Assembly (NCBI GenBank): GCA_021787565.1
Contig: JAJYLT010000005.1
Coordinates: forward strand, 55,020-119,019
DNA from: Acidobacteriota bacterium
GTDB lineage: Bacteria > Acidobacteriota > UBA4820 > DSQY01
DNA: 64,000 bases
Reading direction: 5' to 3'
In this document: one piece after another, positions 11,320 through 20,634 of the stretch
Numbering within the stretch: the stretch's first letter is position 1
Layout of the letters: the number at the start of each line of letters is the position of its first letter
Made by a program: the position numbers and the translations under genes
Notes under the pieces: model-generated
Told to the model about the DNA's origin: nothing
Database searches by the model: none
What the model saw: only the letters and a program-made list of their open reading frames with translations

Positions 11320-13176
11320 TTGGCCGAGTATCTGATCCAGTGCTGGAATTGTTTGGGTGAATACGACGCCCTCTCGGCGGTGTGGTGCTCCTGCAACCCC
11401 AACCGCCCGACGAAGGTCTGCCCCTTCTGCCTCCAGTGTTTCTGCTCGGCCCCGGAGGCCTATCACGACAAGTTCTGGGCCGGGGCCCCCGAGGCCATGA
11501 TCAAGGACCGCGAGATGCTGGCCAAGGCGAGGGGGCCTCTCGGCGAAGCGCTCGTGCGATCCCAGGTCATCACCAGTGATCAGCTCCTCCAGGCCCTCAA
11601 GCGCCAGAAAGTGACGGGAGGAAGGCTGGGCGAACTCCTGGTGGAGCTCGGCTACGTGACTTCCGAGACGCTAGGCGGCTTCCTCTCCCGCCAGCGGAGC
11701 TTCCAGCACGCCTCGCTCCGAGACATCCCGCTCGATCCCATGCTGGTGGCCTCCATCGGCGTGGAGGCCTGCCTCCAGAGGATGGTCGTGCCGGTCAGCC
11801 GCGAAACCATGGCGGGCAAAGACCTGATGGCCCTGGCCATGGTGGACCCGGCGGACGGAGGGGCCATCGAGTTCATTCAGAACATGACCGGGTGCCAGAT
11901 CCTGCCCATGCACACCACCCGCGAGGAGCTGGAAGAGGCCCTGCGGCCGTTTCTCCCGGCTCCGCCTCCGCCCGCGGAAGACCCCGCCCCGCAGGACAAG
12001 ACCATCACCCCGTCCGGCGTCGAGATGGCCACCGATGTCCTGCGCAAGGCCCTCGCGCGCGGGGCTTCGGACCTGTACCTGGAGCCCAAGGAGGAGATGG
12101 TGGCCGTGAGCCTCCGCATCGACGGCACGCTCTACCGGGCCAAGCCGGTCGCGCGCCACCTCCAGGAGTCGCTCACGTTCGAGATGAAGAAGCTGCTGAG
12201 GCTGGACACGGCGATCCGCGACAGGCCCCAGGAGGGCCGGGTGGTGATGCGCTCGGGGGAACACCGCTTCGATGTCATCGCCCATTGCCTGCCAACCCGG
12301 TTCGGCGAGAGCCTCTCCCTCAAGATCATCAACCGAGACACCTTCCTGAAGAGCTACGAGCAGCTCGGGCTACCCTCCGAAGATCAGTTGGCCCTGAGGG
12401 CCGCGCTGAGCGCACAGCGGGGGCTGATCCTCGTTTCCGCCCCCCTCTTCCACGGCTGCACCACAACCCTGTACGCCATCCTGAACGACCTGGGGTTGGA
12501 CGGCCACCGCAAGATCATGAGCATCGAGACCCAGAGCGTCTGCCCGGTGCCGAACGTGTCCCAGGTCTCCCTTGGCGCCGACCGGGACGAGGAGGCGGCG
12601 CTCACCACCCTCAAGGCCCTGGGGAACATCCAGCCCGACGTCTGCATCCTGGCGGACCTTCTCCTGAATTCGCCCGTGATGGCGACCCAGATGCTCAAGC
12701 TGGTCTCGAAGATGCTCGTGGTCGCCACGGTTGAGGCGGTCAGTTCGGTACAGGCCCTCCTGAAGGTCCGCGATGCCGGCGTCCCCTCCTCGGAGCTGGC
12801 GGAGCACCTGCTGCTCGTTCTGAACCAGAGGCTGGTGCGCCGGATCTGCCCCCACTGTCGCCAGGCCACGGGGCTCTCCGATCGCGCCCTGCGCCTCATG
12901 GGCCTCTCGGAGTCCGAGATCGCCGGGCTGACCAGCATCTCCCAGGGCGAGGGCTGCCAGGAGTGCTCCGGCATCGGTTACAAGGGCCGCATCTCCCTCT
13001 TCGAGACCCTCAGCCCCTCGCCCGGCTTCCGACGGGCGCTGGCCCGGGAGGCCACCGAGAAGGGCCTCGAACGAGAGGCGGCGAAGGCTGGCATGACGTC
13101 CATGCGGTCAAGAGCTCTGCAGTCCATCCAAGAGGGGCTCACCACCCTCGAAGAGTTCCAGAAGGAACACTTCTGA
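11320..13176 (+). CDS. degenerate PilB/GspE-like secretion-ATPase paralogue (predicted ATPase-dead)
   Basis: MshEN-like N-domain and PilB-like C-domain aligned to the 24829 PilB; Walker A replaced by SAPLFHGCTTTLY; TTG start after GGAGG; extra N-terminal CxxC cluster. Confidence 0.8.
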   Translation: MAEYLIQCWNCLGEYDALSAVWCSCNPNRPTKVCPFCLQCFCSAPEAYHDKFWAGAPEAMIKDREMLAKARGPLGEALVRSQVITSDQLLQALKRQKVTGGRLGELLVELGYVTSETLGGFLSRQRSFQHASLRDIPLDPMLVASIGVEACLQRMVVPVSRETMAGKDLMALAMVDPADGGAIEFIQNMTGCQILPMHTTREELEEALRPFLPAPPPPAEDPAPQDKTITPSGVEMATDVLRKALARGASDLYLEPKEEMVAVSLRIDGTLYRAKPVARHLQESLTFEMKKLLRLDTAIRDRPQEGRVVMRSGEHRFDVIAHCLPTRFGESLSLKIINRDTFLKSYEQLGLPSEDQLALRAALSAQRGLILVSAPLFHGCTTTLYAILNDLGLDGHRKIMSIETQSVCPVPNVSQVSLGADRDEEAALTTLKALGNIQPDVCILADLLLNSPVMATQMLKLVSKMLVVATVEAVSSVQALLKVRDAGVPSSELAEHLLLVLNQRLVRRICPHCRQATGLSDRALRLMGLSESEIAGLTSISQGEGCQECSGIGYKGRISLFETLSPSPGFRRALAREATEKGLEREAAKAGMTSMRSRALQSIQEGLTTLEEFQKEHF

Positions 13177-13224
13177 GAGGGTAGGCGGAAGGCAAGGATT
13201 CACCACCAAGACACCAAGACACGT

Positions 13225-13252
13225 ATCATCCATCATCCATCATCCATCATCC
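13225..13252. repeat. heptad array ATCATCC x4
   Basis: Four exact 7-bp units. Confidence 0.9.
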
Positions 13253-13307
13253 TCCTGTCCCCTCTCCCCCGTCCCCTGCTACAATACGCCCGGGGAGGTC
13301 CCTCTCG

Positions 13308-14015
13308 ATGGCCTTGCTCCTCTTCGACATCGACGGCACGCTGTTGAGACCCCTGGGCATCGGCCGAAGGGCCTTCGAGCGGGCCCTTCGGCGCCTCCAC
13401 GGGTCCGTGCCCTCCGAGCGCTTCGGCTACGACGGCCTGCTCGATCCCCAGATCGCCCGCCAAACGTTGGCTCAGCTCGGCATTCCGCCGGAGAGGGCGG
13501 CCGTGGAATCCCTGCTGGAGGTCTACATCGAGGAACTCGCGCGCGAACCAGCCCCGCCCCGGCGGGAAGCTCTCTGCCCCGGCATCCCGGAGGTTCTCCA
13601 AGAGGCGCGGCAGCGGGGGCACCATCTCGGCCTCCTGACGGGGAACGTCCGGGCCGGGGCAGGGATCAAGATCGGGCTCCTGGGTCTTCTCGACTTCTTC
13701 AGGACGGCGCCGGAGGTCCCCCTCCTGGGTGCCTTCGGAGAAGACGCCCTGGAGCGGGCCTCGCTCGTTCCCGTCGCCCTGGCGCGGTGCACGGCGGCCT
13801 TCGGCTCCGGCTTCGAGCCGGCCCGCACATGGATCGTGGGTGACTCCCGCCGGGACGTGGCCGCCGCCAAGGCCGCGGGGATTCGTTGCGCGGCCGTGGC
13901 CACGGGCTTCACCTCCCTCGGCGAACTGAGATCTCTCGGCCCCGAACTCGCCCTGCCGGACCTCTCCGATCCGGCGCCGCTCCTGGACGGCGTGGAGGGG
14001 AGGGCCGCCGCATGA
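13308..14015 (+). CDS. HAD-family hydrolase (phosphoglycolate phosphatase-like)
   Basis: LLFDIDGTLL, GLLTGN, IVGDSRRDVAAAKAAG. Confidence 0.88.
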   Translation: MALLLFDIDGTLLRPLGIGRRAFERALRRLHGSVPSERFGYDGLLDPQIARQTLAQLGIPPERAAVESLLEVYIEELAREPAPPRREALCPGIPEVLQEARQRGHHLGLLTGNVRAGAGIKIGLLGLLDFFRTAPEVPLLGAFGEDALERASLVPVALARCTAAFGSGFEPARTWIVGDSRRDVAAAKAAGIRCAAVATGFTSLGELRSLGPELALPDLSDPAPLLDGVEGRAAA

Positions 14016-15448
14016 GCGTCCATCCCCCGCGCATGGACGTGCTCCTGGACTCGGGCGAGGCCCGGAGGCTGGAAGCCGAATTCGGCCGTGCCAGCCTCAA
14101 GGCCGCCCTCCGCGATGCCATGGCCGAGGCCACCCGCCGCTGGCGCCAGGGGGGCGAGGCGCCCGCCCAGGCGGAGCTTCTGATTTCGGCGGATCGCCTG
14201 CTGCGCGCACGCTTCGATCCCCCCCTGCGCCGAGTCATCAACGCCACGGGGGTGGTGCTCCATACCAACCTCGGAAGGGCACCCCTCCCGAGCCGCGCCC
14301 TTCGGCGGGCCTCGGAGCTGCTGGCCGGTTACGTGGACCTGGAGACGGACCTCTCGGCCCACGGCCGCGGCCACCGCGACGCCCGGCTCGAATCGGCCAT
14401 TCAAGACCTGCTTCAGACCGACAGGGGAGTGGTGGCGGTGAACAACAACGCGGCCGCCGTCCTGCTCATGCTCAATACCCTGTCGGCCGGGCGGGAGACG
14501 CTCGTCAGCCGGGGGGAGCTCGTGGAGATCGGCGGCGGCTTCCGCATCCCGGAGGTCATGGCGGCCTCGGGTGCGCGGCTGCGGGAAGTGGGGACCACCA
14601 ACCGCACGCGCATCGCCGATTTTCGCTCGGCCATCGGTCCGGCCTCGGCCCTGCTCCTAAACGTCCACCCTTCCAACTTCCGCATCCTGGGCTTCACCGA
14701 GCGCGCCTCTCTCGAAGAGCTGGTCAGCCTGGGGCGGGAGGTGCACCTCCCCGTGGGCTGCGACCTCGGCTCGGGGCTGTTGGCCCCCGCTGGGGAGCTG
14801 GGCCTTCCGGACGAGCCCACGGTGCGGGAGGCCCTGGCCAGCGGGGCGGACGCCATCTGCTTCAGCACCGACAAGCTTTTCGGGGCCTGCCAGGGAGGGC
14901 TCCTGCTCGTGGAGCCCTCGCGCCTCAAGGCCTTCCGCACGAACCCCCTGCTGCGGGCACTCCGGGTGGACAAGGTCACCTACCTGCTCATGGGAGCGGC
15001 GGTGGAGGCTTACCGAAAGGGCCGCTGGCGGGAGCTTCCGGCCCTGGGACTCCTGGCCACCCCCAGGGGCGTTCTCCTCAGACGGGCCGGCCGGCTCAAG
15101 GCCGCCCTCGACCACCTCGCCCCGGATCGATTCGAGTCGTGTGTCGTGGAGGCCGAGGGCAGGGCGGGCGGAGGGACCGCCCCGCTCGACCCGCTCCCCT
15201 CCCCGGCACTCGCCCTGAAGCCCTCGCGGGGCAAGGCCCATGATCTCGAGGCCTACCTGCGCGCGGGCGGGGAACCGCCGGTCGTGGGCGTGCTCGCGGA
15301 GGGCACCCTTCTGTTGCACGTGCGGACCCTGCTGCCGGGGGACATCCCCGCGCTGCTGGGCCGCCTTGCGCGCTTTCAGGGGTCCGCTCGGGAGAGCGGC
15401 CCCACATCCCAGACACCCAAGTCGGCGACCCACCTCTTGCCGACGTAG
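14012..15448 (+). CDS. selA: L-seryl-tRNA(Sec) selenium transferase
   Basis: RVINATGVVLHTNLGRAPL, NNNAAAVLLML, SRGELVEIGGGFRIPEVMAASGARLREVGTTNRT, FSTDKLFGACQGGLL; ATGA overlap with HAD gene. Confidence 0.93.
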   Translation: MSVHPPRMDVLLDSGEARRLEAEFGRASLKAALRDAMAEATRRWRQGGEAPAQAELLISADRLLRARFDPPLRRVINATGVVLHTNLGRAPLPSRALRRASELLAGYVDLETDLSAHGRGHRDARLESAIQDLLQTDRGVVAVNNNAAAVLLMLNTLSAGRETLVSRGELVEIGGGFRIPEVMAASGARLREVGTTNRTRIADFRSAIGPASALLLNVHPSNFRILGFTERASLEELVSLGREVHLPVGCDLGSGLLAPAGELGLPDEPTVREALASGADAICFSTDKLFGACQGGLLLVEPSRLKAFRTNPLLRALRVDKVTYLLMGAAVEAYRKGRWRELPALGLLATPRGVLLRRAGRLKAALDHLAPDRFESCVVEAEGRAGGGTAPLDPLPSPALALKPSRGKAHDLEAYLRAGGEPPVVGVLAEGTLLLHVRTLLPGDIPALLGRLARFQGSARESGPTSQTPKSATHLLPT

Positions 15449-15463
15449 CCGGGGGGATCGATC

Positions 15464-15988
15464 ATGAAGAGAATCCTACGTCCGCTCGCCGCGCTTCTCT
15501 CGCTCCTGCTCCTTTTCGCCGCCTGCGCCGAACGCGGTTCCCGGGGTCCGGGGGCCGCGGCCGGGCCGTCCGCCGAAGCCCCCGTGGTGCAGACCGGAGG
15601 CGGGCTCTACCCCACGGGGGAGCGCCTGGCCCGCTACCTCCGCTACAAGTACCCGGCCTACGAGAACGGTCGCTGGGCCGTAGGCTGGAATTCCAGGATT
15701 TCCTGGATGGCCATGATGGGCAGGGGCGTGGAGGAACATTGGCCCTCCTCCATCACCCTGGCTGGCCTGGGCGCCGAGGCCGCCACCAGCGAGCAGGCCT
15801 ACGACCAGCTCGATCCGAGCAGTTTCGCGGGGCTCATCTGGCTGGAGCCGATGGTCACTCCCAAGGGACTCCTGGAAGCCGTGAGGGTGACCTTCCGCCC
15901 CATAGGGGGCCTCCCCTACGTGCAGACCATCATCGCCTGCGAACCGGGCCTGTCGATCATCCCCCAGGCCGCTCCCGAAGGGCGGTAG
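15464..15988 (+). CDS. hypothetical lipoprotein
   Basis: Lipobox-like LLFAAC after hydrophobic N-terminus. Confidence 0.6.
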   Translation: MKRILRPLAALLSLLLLFAACAERGSRGPGAAAGPSAEAPVVQTGGGLYPTGERLARYLRYKYPAYENGRWAVGWNSRISWMAMMGRGVEEHWPSSITLAGLGAEAATSEQAYDQLDPSSFAGLIWLEPMVTPKGLLEAVRVTFRPIGGLPYVQTIIACEPGLSIIPQAAPEGR

Positions 15989-16060
15989 GAGGACTTCGGA
16001 TTGGGGATTGCGAATGGCGAATGGCGAATTGAAACAAACACCGCAAGGATGCGAGTGCCC

Positions 16061-16130
16061 ATGGGAGCGCTCTCCATAGAAAGATCGCCGGGGCTGGCAC
16101 GGCGCATCGGCCTCTGGAGAGGCCTCTTAC
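16061..16130. repeat. two-hairpin REP/BIME-like element (GCGCTCTCC / GGCCTCTGGAGAGGCC family)
   Basis: Same architecture as 29029-29097, 33054-33124, 59578-59647. Confidence 0.7.
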
Positions 16131-16502
16131 AGACCTTCATCGTCCCGGCGCCCACCGGCGGCGCCCTGTCGCCATTGGGCAATCGCTCCCACAACCAAGC
16201 GCCGTACGTCGTGGAGCCGTGGCCCGCCGGAGGGCGGGCCGCCAATGGTCAAACGCGCCCTCATCCCTCATCTCTCATCCATATCTCTCATCCATCATCC
16301 ACGGTGGGGCATTTCCCTCTTTCGAGCCCCAACGGGTCAGTGATAGGCTTTCGCTTGCGGCGGAGGTATTATAGTGAGCCCTGGTTGTCGCGGGGCCTTG
16401 AAAACCAGGACAAAGGGGAAATGGGTGAGCCACCACGATGTGCAATCGTGCTCCCAGCACGGCCCGTCACGGGTTTCGATCCAGGGCCTCTTTTCCAGGC
16501 GA

Positions 16503-17204
16503 GTGACCATCGTCGCGGGCCATTTCGGGAGCGGCAAGACGGAGATCACGCTGAACGCCGCCGTGCGGCTGGCCCGCGAAGGCCAGGCGGTCTCCCTCGT
16601 GGACCTGGACGTGGTCAAGCCCTACTTCCGCTCCCGGTCGGCCCGGGAGCTCCTGCGCCTCTCCGGCGTCGAGCTCGTGGCGCCCATGGGCGAGTACTAC
16701 TCCTCCGACCTGCCCATCATCCTCCCCCAGATCCGCCAGCGCCTCCTGGACAGGACTCGCAGGGTGTTCATGGATGCGGGCGGGGACGACACCGGGGCCC
16801 GGGTGGTCGGCTCCCTCACCGACGTCATTCCGCCCGCCGAGAGCGAATTCCTCCTGGTCCTGAACTTCCGAAGGCCCTTCACCCTCGACGTGGACTCGGC
16901 CGTGACCATGGCCCGGGAGATCGAGGCGACGGGGCGGATGCGCCTGACGGGCCTGCTCTCCAACACCCACCTCATGGGCGAGACCACGGGGGAGGTGGTC
17001 CGGGAGGGCTTTCGGCTGGCCGCCGAGACGGCCCGGCGCCTCGGCCTGCCCCTGTTGGCCGTGGCCGTCGAGGAAGGACGGGATCTGGGGCTCTCCGCCG
17101 AGGAGTTCCCCTGCCCGATCCTGCCCATCACACGAATCGTCAAGCCCCCCTTCGAGGCGGACCGCGAGCAGCGCACCGTGGGCCCCCTCTTCGTGGTGGG
17201 CTGA
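16503..17204 (+). CDS. MinD/CobQ-like P-loop ATPase preceding an OFOR operon
   Basis: VTIVAGHFGSGKTE deviant Walker A, VDLDVVKPYFRSR, MDAGGDDTGARV; GTG start inferred. Confidence 0.75.
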   Translation: MTIVAGHFGSGKTEITLNAAVRLAREGQAVSLVDLDVVKPYFRSRSARELLRLSGVELVAPMGEYYSSDLPIILPQIRQRLLDRTRRVFMDAGGDDTGARVVGSLTDVIPPAESEFLLVLNFRRPFTLDVDSAVTMAREIEATGRMRLTGLLSNTHLMGETTGEVVREGFRLAAETARRLGLPLLAVAVEEGRDLGLSAEEFPCPILPITRIVKPPFEADREQRTVGPLFVVG

Positions 17205-17218
17205 GAAAGGAGCCGCTA

Positions 17219-17452
17219 GTGCCGCAGATCGTCATCAACCGCGAACTCTGCAAGGGCTGCGAGTTGTGCGTGCGCGCCTGCCCGCAGAAGATCCTGGGCA
17301 TGGCCAAGGAGATCAACTCCAAGGGCTACTTCTTTGCTCGGGTAGAAGAGCAGAAGCGGTGCATAGGGTGCCGGCTCTGCTGCATCACCTGCCCCGACGT
17401 GGCCATCCAGATGCGCGTCCACGGGACCATGGTTCACTACTTTGCCTATTGA
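17219..17452 (+). CDS. 2x[4Fe-4S] ferredoxin, delta subunit of 2-oxoacid:ferredoxin oxidoreductase
   Basis: CKGCELCVRACPQKI and CIGCRLCCITCPDVAI; GTG start. Confidence 0.85.
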   Translation: MPQIVINRELCKGCELCVRACPQKILGMAKEINSKGYFFARVEEQKRCIGCRLCCITCPDVAIQMRVHGTMVHYFAY

Positions 17453-17599
17453 AGGCTGAGGGCGACTGGAGCAAGACGGCCGACGGCGAGCCGCTTCGAG
17501 ATTCCGAGATGAGGAGATGAGGAGATGCGGAAAGGAAACGGCGGGAGGTGCTGCGGGTCTTTCCTCTCCCTTGTCCCCCGTTCCCTCTCGCGCTTCACG

Positions 17600-17627
17600 C
17601 TCCTCACTCCTCACTTCCCACTCCTCA
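17600..17627. repeat. heptad array CTCCTCA/CTTCCCA
   Basis: CTCCTCA CTCCTCA CTTCCCA CTCCTCA; identical 28-mer at 33234-33261. Confidence 0.85.
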
Positions 17628-17646
17628 CTTTCCCAGAGGGTCCCCC

Positions 17647-18735
17647 ATGGCTAAGAAATTGATGAAGGGCAGCGAGGCCATCGGCGAGGCGGCCATCCAG
17701 GCCGGCTGCAAGCTCTTCTTCGGCTACCCCATCACGCCGCAGAACGAGATCCCCGAATACATGTCCCACCGCCTGCCGCAGATCGGCGGGACCTTCGTCC
17801 AGGCGGAGAGCGAGGTGGCGGCCTCGAACATGATCTACGGCGCCGCCGGCTCGGGGGAGCGCGTCTTCACCTCCTCCTCCTCTCCGGGCATCTCGCTCAT
17901 GCAGGAGGGGATCTCCTACATCGCCGGCTCGGAGCTGCCGGTGGTTCTGGTCAACATCATGCGCGCCGGCCCCGGCCTGGGCGGAATCCTGCCCAGCCAA
18001 GCGGACTACTTCCAGGCCACCAAGGGAGGAGGCCACGGCGACTACCGCCTCCTCGTGCTTGCGCCGTGGTCCGTGCAGGAGGCGGCGGACCTCATCCAGG
18101 ACGCCTTCGACCTGGCCGACTTCTACCGGAACCCCGTGATGATCCTGGGCGACGGCCTCATCGGCCAGATGATGGAACCCGTGGAGTTTCATCCCGACCG
18201 AAAGCCCTGCAAAGAGCTCAAGCCCAAGGAGTGGGCGGCCACCGGCTGCAAGGGGGACCGGCCCACCAACATCATCAACTCCCTCTTCCTGGACCCGGCC
18301 GCCCTCGAGCGGCACAACCACAAGCTCCAGGCCAAGTACGAGGCCATGGCGCGGGACGAGATCCGGTGCGCCGAGTACGGCACCGAGGAGCCCTACGACG
18401 TCCTGATCGTGGCCTACGGCACCGTGGCCAGGGTCTGCGTCACGGCCCTGGAGGACCTCAAGGAGGCGGGCATCCGCGCCGCCATGGTCCGGCCCATCAC
18501 CCTCTTCCCCTTCCCCTACGCCCAGGTCCGGGCCGCCTCCGAAAAAGCCAAGGCGGTCCTGGTGGTGGAGCTCTCCTGCGGCCAGATGGTGGAGGATGTT
18601 CGCCTGGCTGTGGAGGGGACCCGTCCGGTTCACTTCTACGGCCGCCAGGGCGGCATGCTCGTGACCCCCGAGGAGGTGGTGGACGAGATCCGGCGCCTCC
18701 TCACGGTGCCCCAACTGGAGGCCGACCATGCTTGA
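17647..18735 (+). CDS. 2-oxoacid:ferredoxin oxidoreductase alpha subunit (VorB/KorA type)
   Basis: GNEAIGEAAIQAG-like start, FGYPITPQNEIPEYM, QAESEVAASNMIYGAAGSGERVFTSSSSPGISLMQEG. Confidence 0.92.
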   Translation: MAKKLMKGSEAIGEAAIQAGCKLFFGYPITPQNEIPEYMSHRLPQIGGTFVQAESEVAASNMIYGAAGSGERVFTSSSSPGISLMQEGISYIAGSELPVVLVNIMRAGPGLGGILPSQADYFQATKGGGHGDYRLLVLAPWSVQEAADLIQDAFDLADFYRNPVMILGDGLIGQMMEPVEFHPDRKPCKELKPKEWAATGCKGDRPTNIINSLFLDPAALERHNHKLQAKYEAMARDEIRCAEYGTEEPYDVLIVAYGTVARVCVTALEDLKEAGIRAAMVRPITLFPFPYAQVRAASEKAKAVLVVELSCGQMVEDVRLAVEGTRPVHFYGRQGGMLVTPEEVVDEIRRLLTVPQLEADHA

Positions 18736-19507
18736 GACCGTCTTCTGCCGGACACCGGCCCTCGCCGACGTCACCACCCACTACTGCCCCGGGTGCACCC
18801 ACGGCGTCATCCATCGGCTCGTGGCCGAGGTCGTGGACGAGCTGGGGCTGAGGGAGCGCACCATCGGCATCGCCCCCGTGGGCTGCTCGGTTCTCGCCTA
18901 CAACTACTTCACCACGGACTTCCAGGAGGCCTCCCACGGCCGGGCACCGGCCGTGGCCACGGGGGTCAAGCGGGCGCGGCCCGACCTCATCGTCTTCTCC
19001 TACCAGGGGGACGGCGACCTGGCCTCCATCGGCATGGGAGAGATCGTCCACTGCGCCAACCGGGGCGAGAAGATCACGGTGATCTTCGTGAACAACGCCA
19101 TCTACGGCATGACGGGAGGCCAGATGGCCCCCACCACCATGCCGGGCCAGATCGCCACGACGTGCCCACTCGGGCGCGACGTGGAGCTTGCCGGCTACCC
19201 CATCCGCGTGGCCGAGCTGCTCTCCACCCTGAGAACCCCGGCCTTCATCGCCCGCGCCTCCGTCCACACGCCCCTCTATACGGTCAAGGCCAAGGAGATG
19301 ATCCGGCGCGCCTTCCGCCATCAGGCGGACAACCGCTGCTTCTCCCTCGTGGAGGTCCTCTCCACCTGCCCCACCAACTGGGGCCTGCCACCGGCCGAGG
19401 CCACGTCGTGGCTGGAGGAGAACATGCTCCCCTACTACCCGCTCGGGATCTTCAAGGAGCCGGGCGGCGAGGACCGGGCGCCCAGCCCTCTGGGAGAGAA
19501 AAGATGA
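18728..19507 (+). CDS. 2-oxoacid:ferredoxin oxidoreductase beta (TPP-binding) subunit
   Basis: CPGCTHGVIHRL, YQGDGDLASIGMGEI, NNAIYGMTGGQMAPTT. Confidence 0.93.
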   Translation: MLETVFCRTPALADVTTHYCPGCTHGVIHRLVAEVVDELGLRERTIGIAPVGCSVLAYNYFTTDFQEASHGRAPAVATGVKRARPDLIVFSYQGDGDLASIGMGEIVHCANRGEKITVIFVNNAIYGMTGGQMAPTTMPGQIATTCPLGRDVELAGYPIRVAELLSTLRTPAFIARASVHTPLYTVKAKEMIRRAFRHQADNRCFSLVEVLSTCPTNWGLPPAEATSWLEENMLPYYPLGIFKEPGGEDRAPSPLGEKR

Positions 19508-19591
19508 CTCACCGCGCCTGGTCTGGATGGTCGAGCCCCTTCCCTCTGTGCCTCTGCGTCTCCGTGGTTTTCCCTGTATTGGAGAAGCGCC

Positions 19592-20152
19592 ATGCAGAAT
19601 GACGTGATCATGGCGGGGTTCGGCGGCCAGGGCGTCCTGCTCATCGGCAAGATGCTCGCCTACGCCGGGATGCACGCCGGCAAGGAGGTCTCCTGGATGC
19701 CCTCCTACGGCCCCGAGATGCGGGGCGGGACGGCCAACTGCACCGTGGTCATCTCGGACCGCCCCGTGGGCTCGCCCGTCATCCAGTGCCCCAGGGCCGT
19801 GCTGGCCATGAACCTGCCCTCGCTGGACAAGTTCGAGTCCGCCCTCAAGCCCGGCGGCCTTCTGCTGGTCAACACCTCCCTCATCAACCGCGAGCCCAAG
19901 CGGAGCGACGTGCGCGTGGTAAAGGTTCCCGCCAACGACATCGCCAACGAGCTGAAGAACCCCAAGGGGGCCAACATGGTGGCCCTGGGCGCCTACCTGG
20001 GCGCCACGGAGGCGGTGCCCCTGGAGGAGATGGAGAAGCTCATCCGGGAAACCTTCGCCAGCAAGCCCGCCGTCGTGGAATCCAACATCCAGGCCCTGCG
20101 CCGCGGCTACGAGCTGGGCCGCGCCCAGAGCCAGGGGGAGGACCTTCCATGA
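19592..20152 (+). CDS. 2-oxoacid:ferredoxin oxidoreductase gamma subunit
   Basis: AGFGGQGVLLIGKMLAYAG, WMPSYGPEMRGGTANC. Confidence 0.93.
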   Translation: MQNDVIMAGFGGQGVLLIGKMLAYAGMHAGKEVSWMPSYGPEMRGGTANCTVVISDRPVGSPVIQCPRAVLAMNLPSLDKFESALKPGGLLLVNTSLINREPKRSDVRVVKVPANDIANELKNPKGANMVALGAYLGATEAVPLEEMEKLIRETFASKPAVVESNIQALRRGYELGRAQSQGEDLP

Positions 20153-20634
20153 TCGAACAGAGCTGCGCCCCGATGCCCCCCCTGGAGGAGATCCTGGAGC
20201 GCTACCCTCGGGAGGAGGCCTCCCTCATCCAGGTCCTCCAGGACGTGCACCGGGCTTATAATTACCTGCCCTGCGACGTGCTGGCCAAGGTGAGCGAAAG
20301 CCTCGGAGTGCCCCTCGCCAAGGTTTTCTCGGTCTCCACCTTCTACAAGGCCTTCTCCCTGACGCCCCAGGGAAAGGTCATCATCAGGGTCTGCACCGGG
20401 ACCGCCTGCCACATCCGCGGGGCCACCCAGCTCATCGACGAGGCTCGGCGGCTTCTGGAGATCGCCCCCGGTGAGACCACCCCGGACATGGGCTTCACCC
20501 TCAAGACGGTGAACTGCGTCGGGGCCTGCGCCATGGCCCCGGTCCTCATCGTGGGGGAGAAGGTCCACGGCAACACCAAGCCGGCCAAAGTCGCCAAGGC
20601 TCTCGGCGTGGAGGAGAGACACCATGCGCATTGA
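20149..20634 (+). CDS. NuoE/HydC-like [2Fe-2S] thioredoxin-fold subunit
   Basis: CTGTACHIRGA and CVGACAMAPV 2Fe-2S motifs; ATG at 20149. Confidence 0.9.
   Translation: MIEQSCAPMPPLEEILERYPREEASLIQVLQDVHRAYNYLPCDVLAKVSESLGVPLAKVFSVSTFYKAFSLTPQGKVIIRVCTGTACHIRGATQLIDEARRLLEIAPGETTPDMGFTLKTVNCVGACAMAPVLIVGEKVHGNTKPAKVAKALGVEERHHAH

Noticed and set aside
16380-16500. Possible tRNA (selC-like) or structured leader: GGGTTTCGATCC resembles a T-loop and CCTGGTT...AACCAGG a stem
   Set aside because: No consistent acceptor or T-stem pairing, no cloverleaf; only isolated hairpins.
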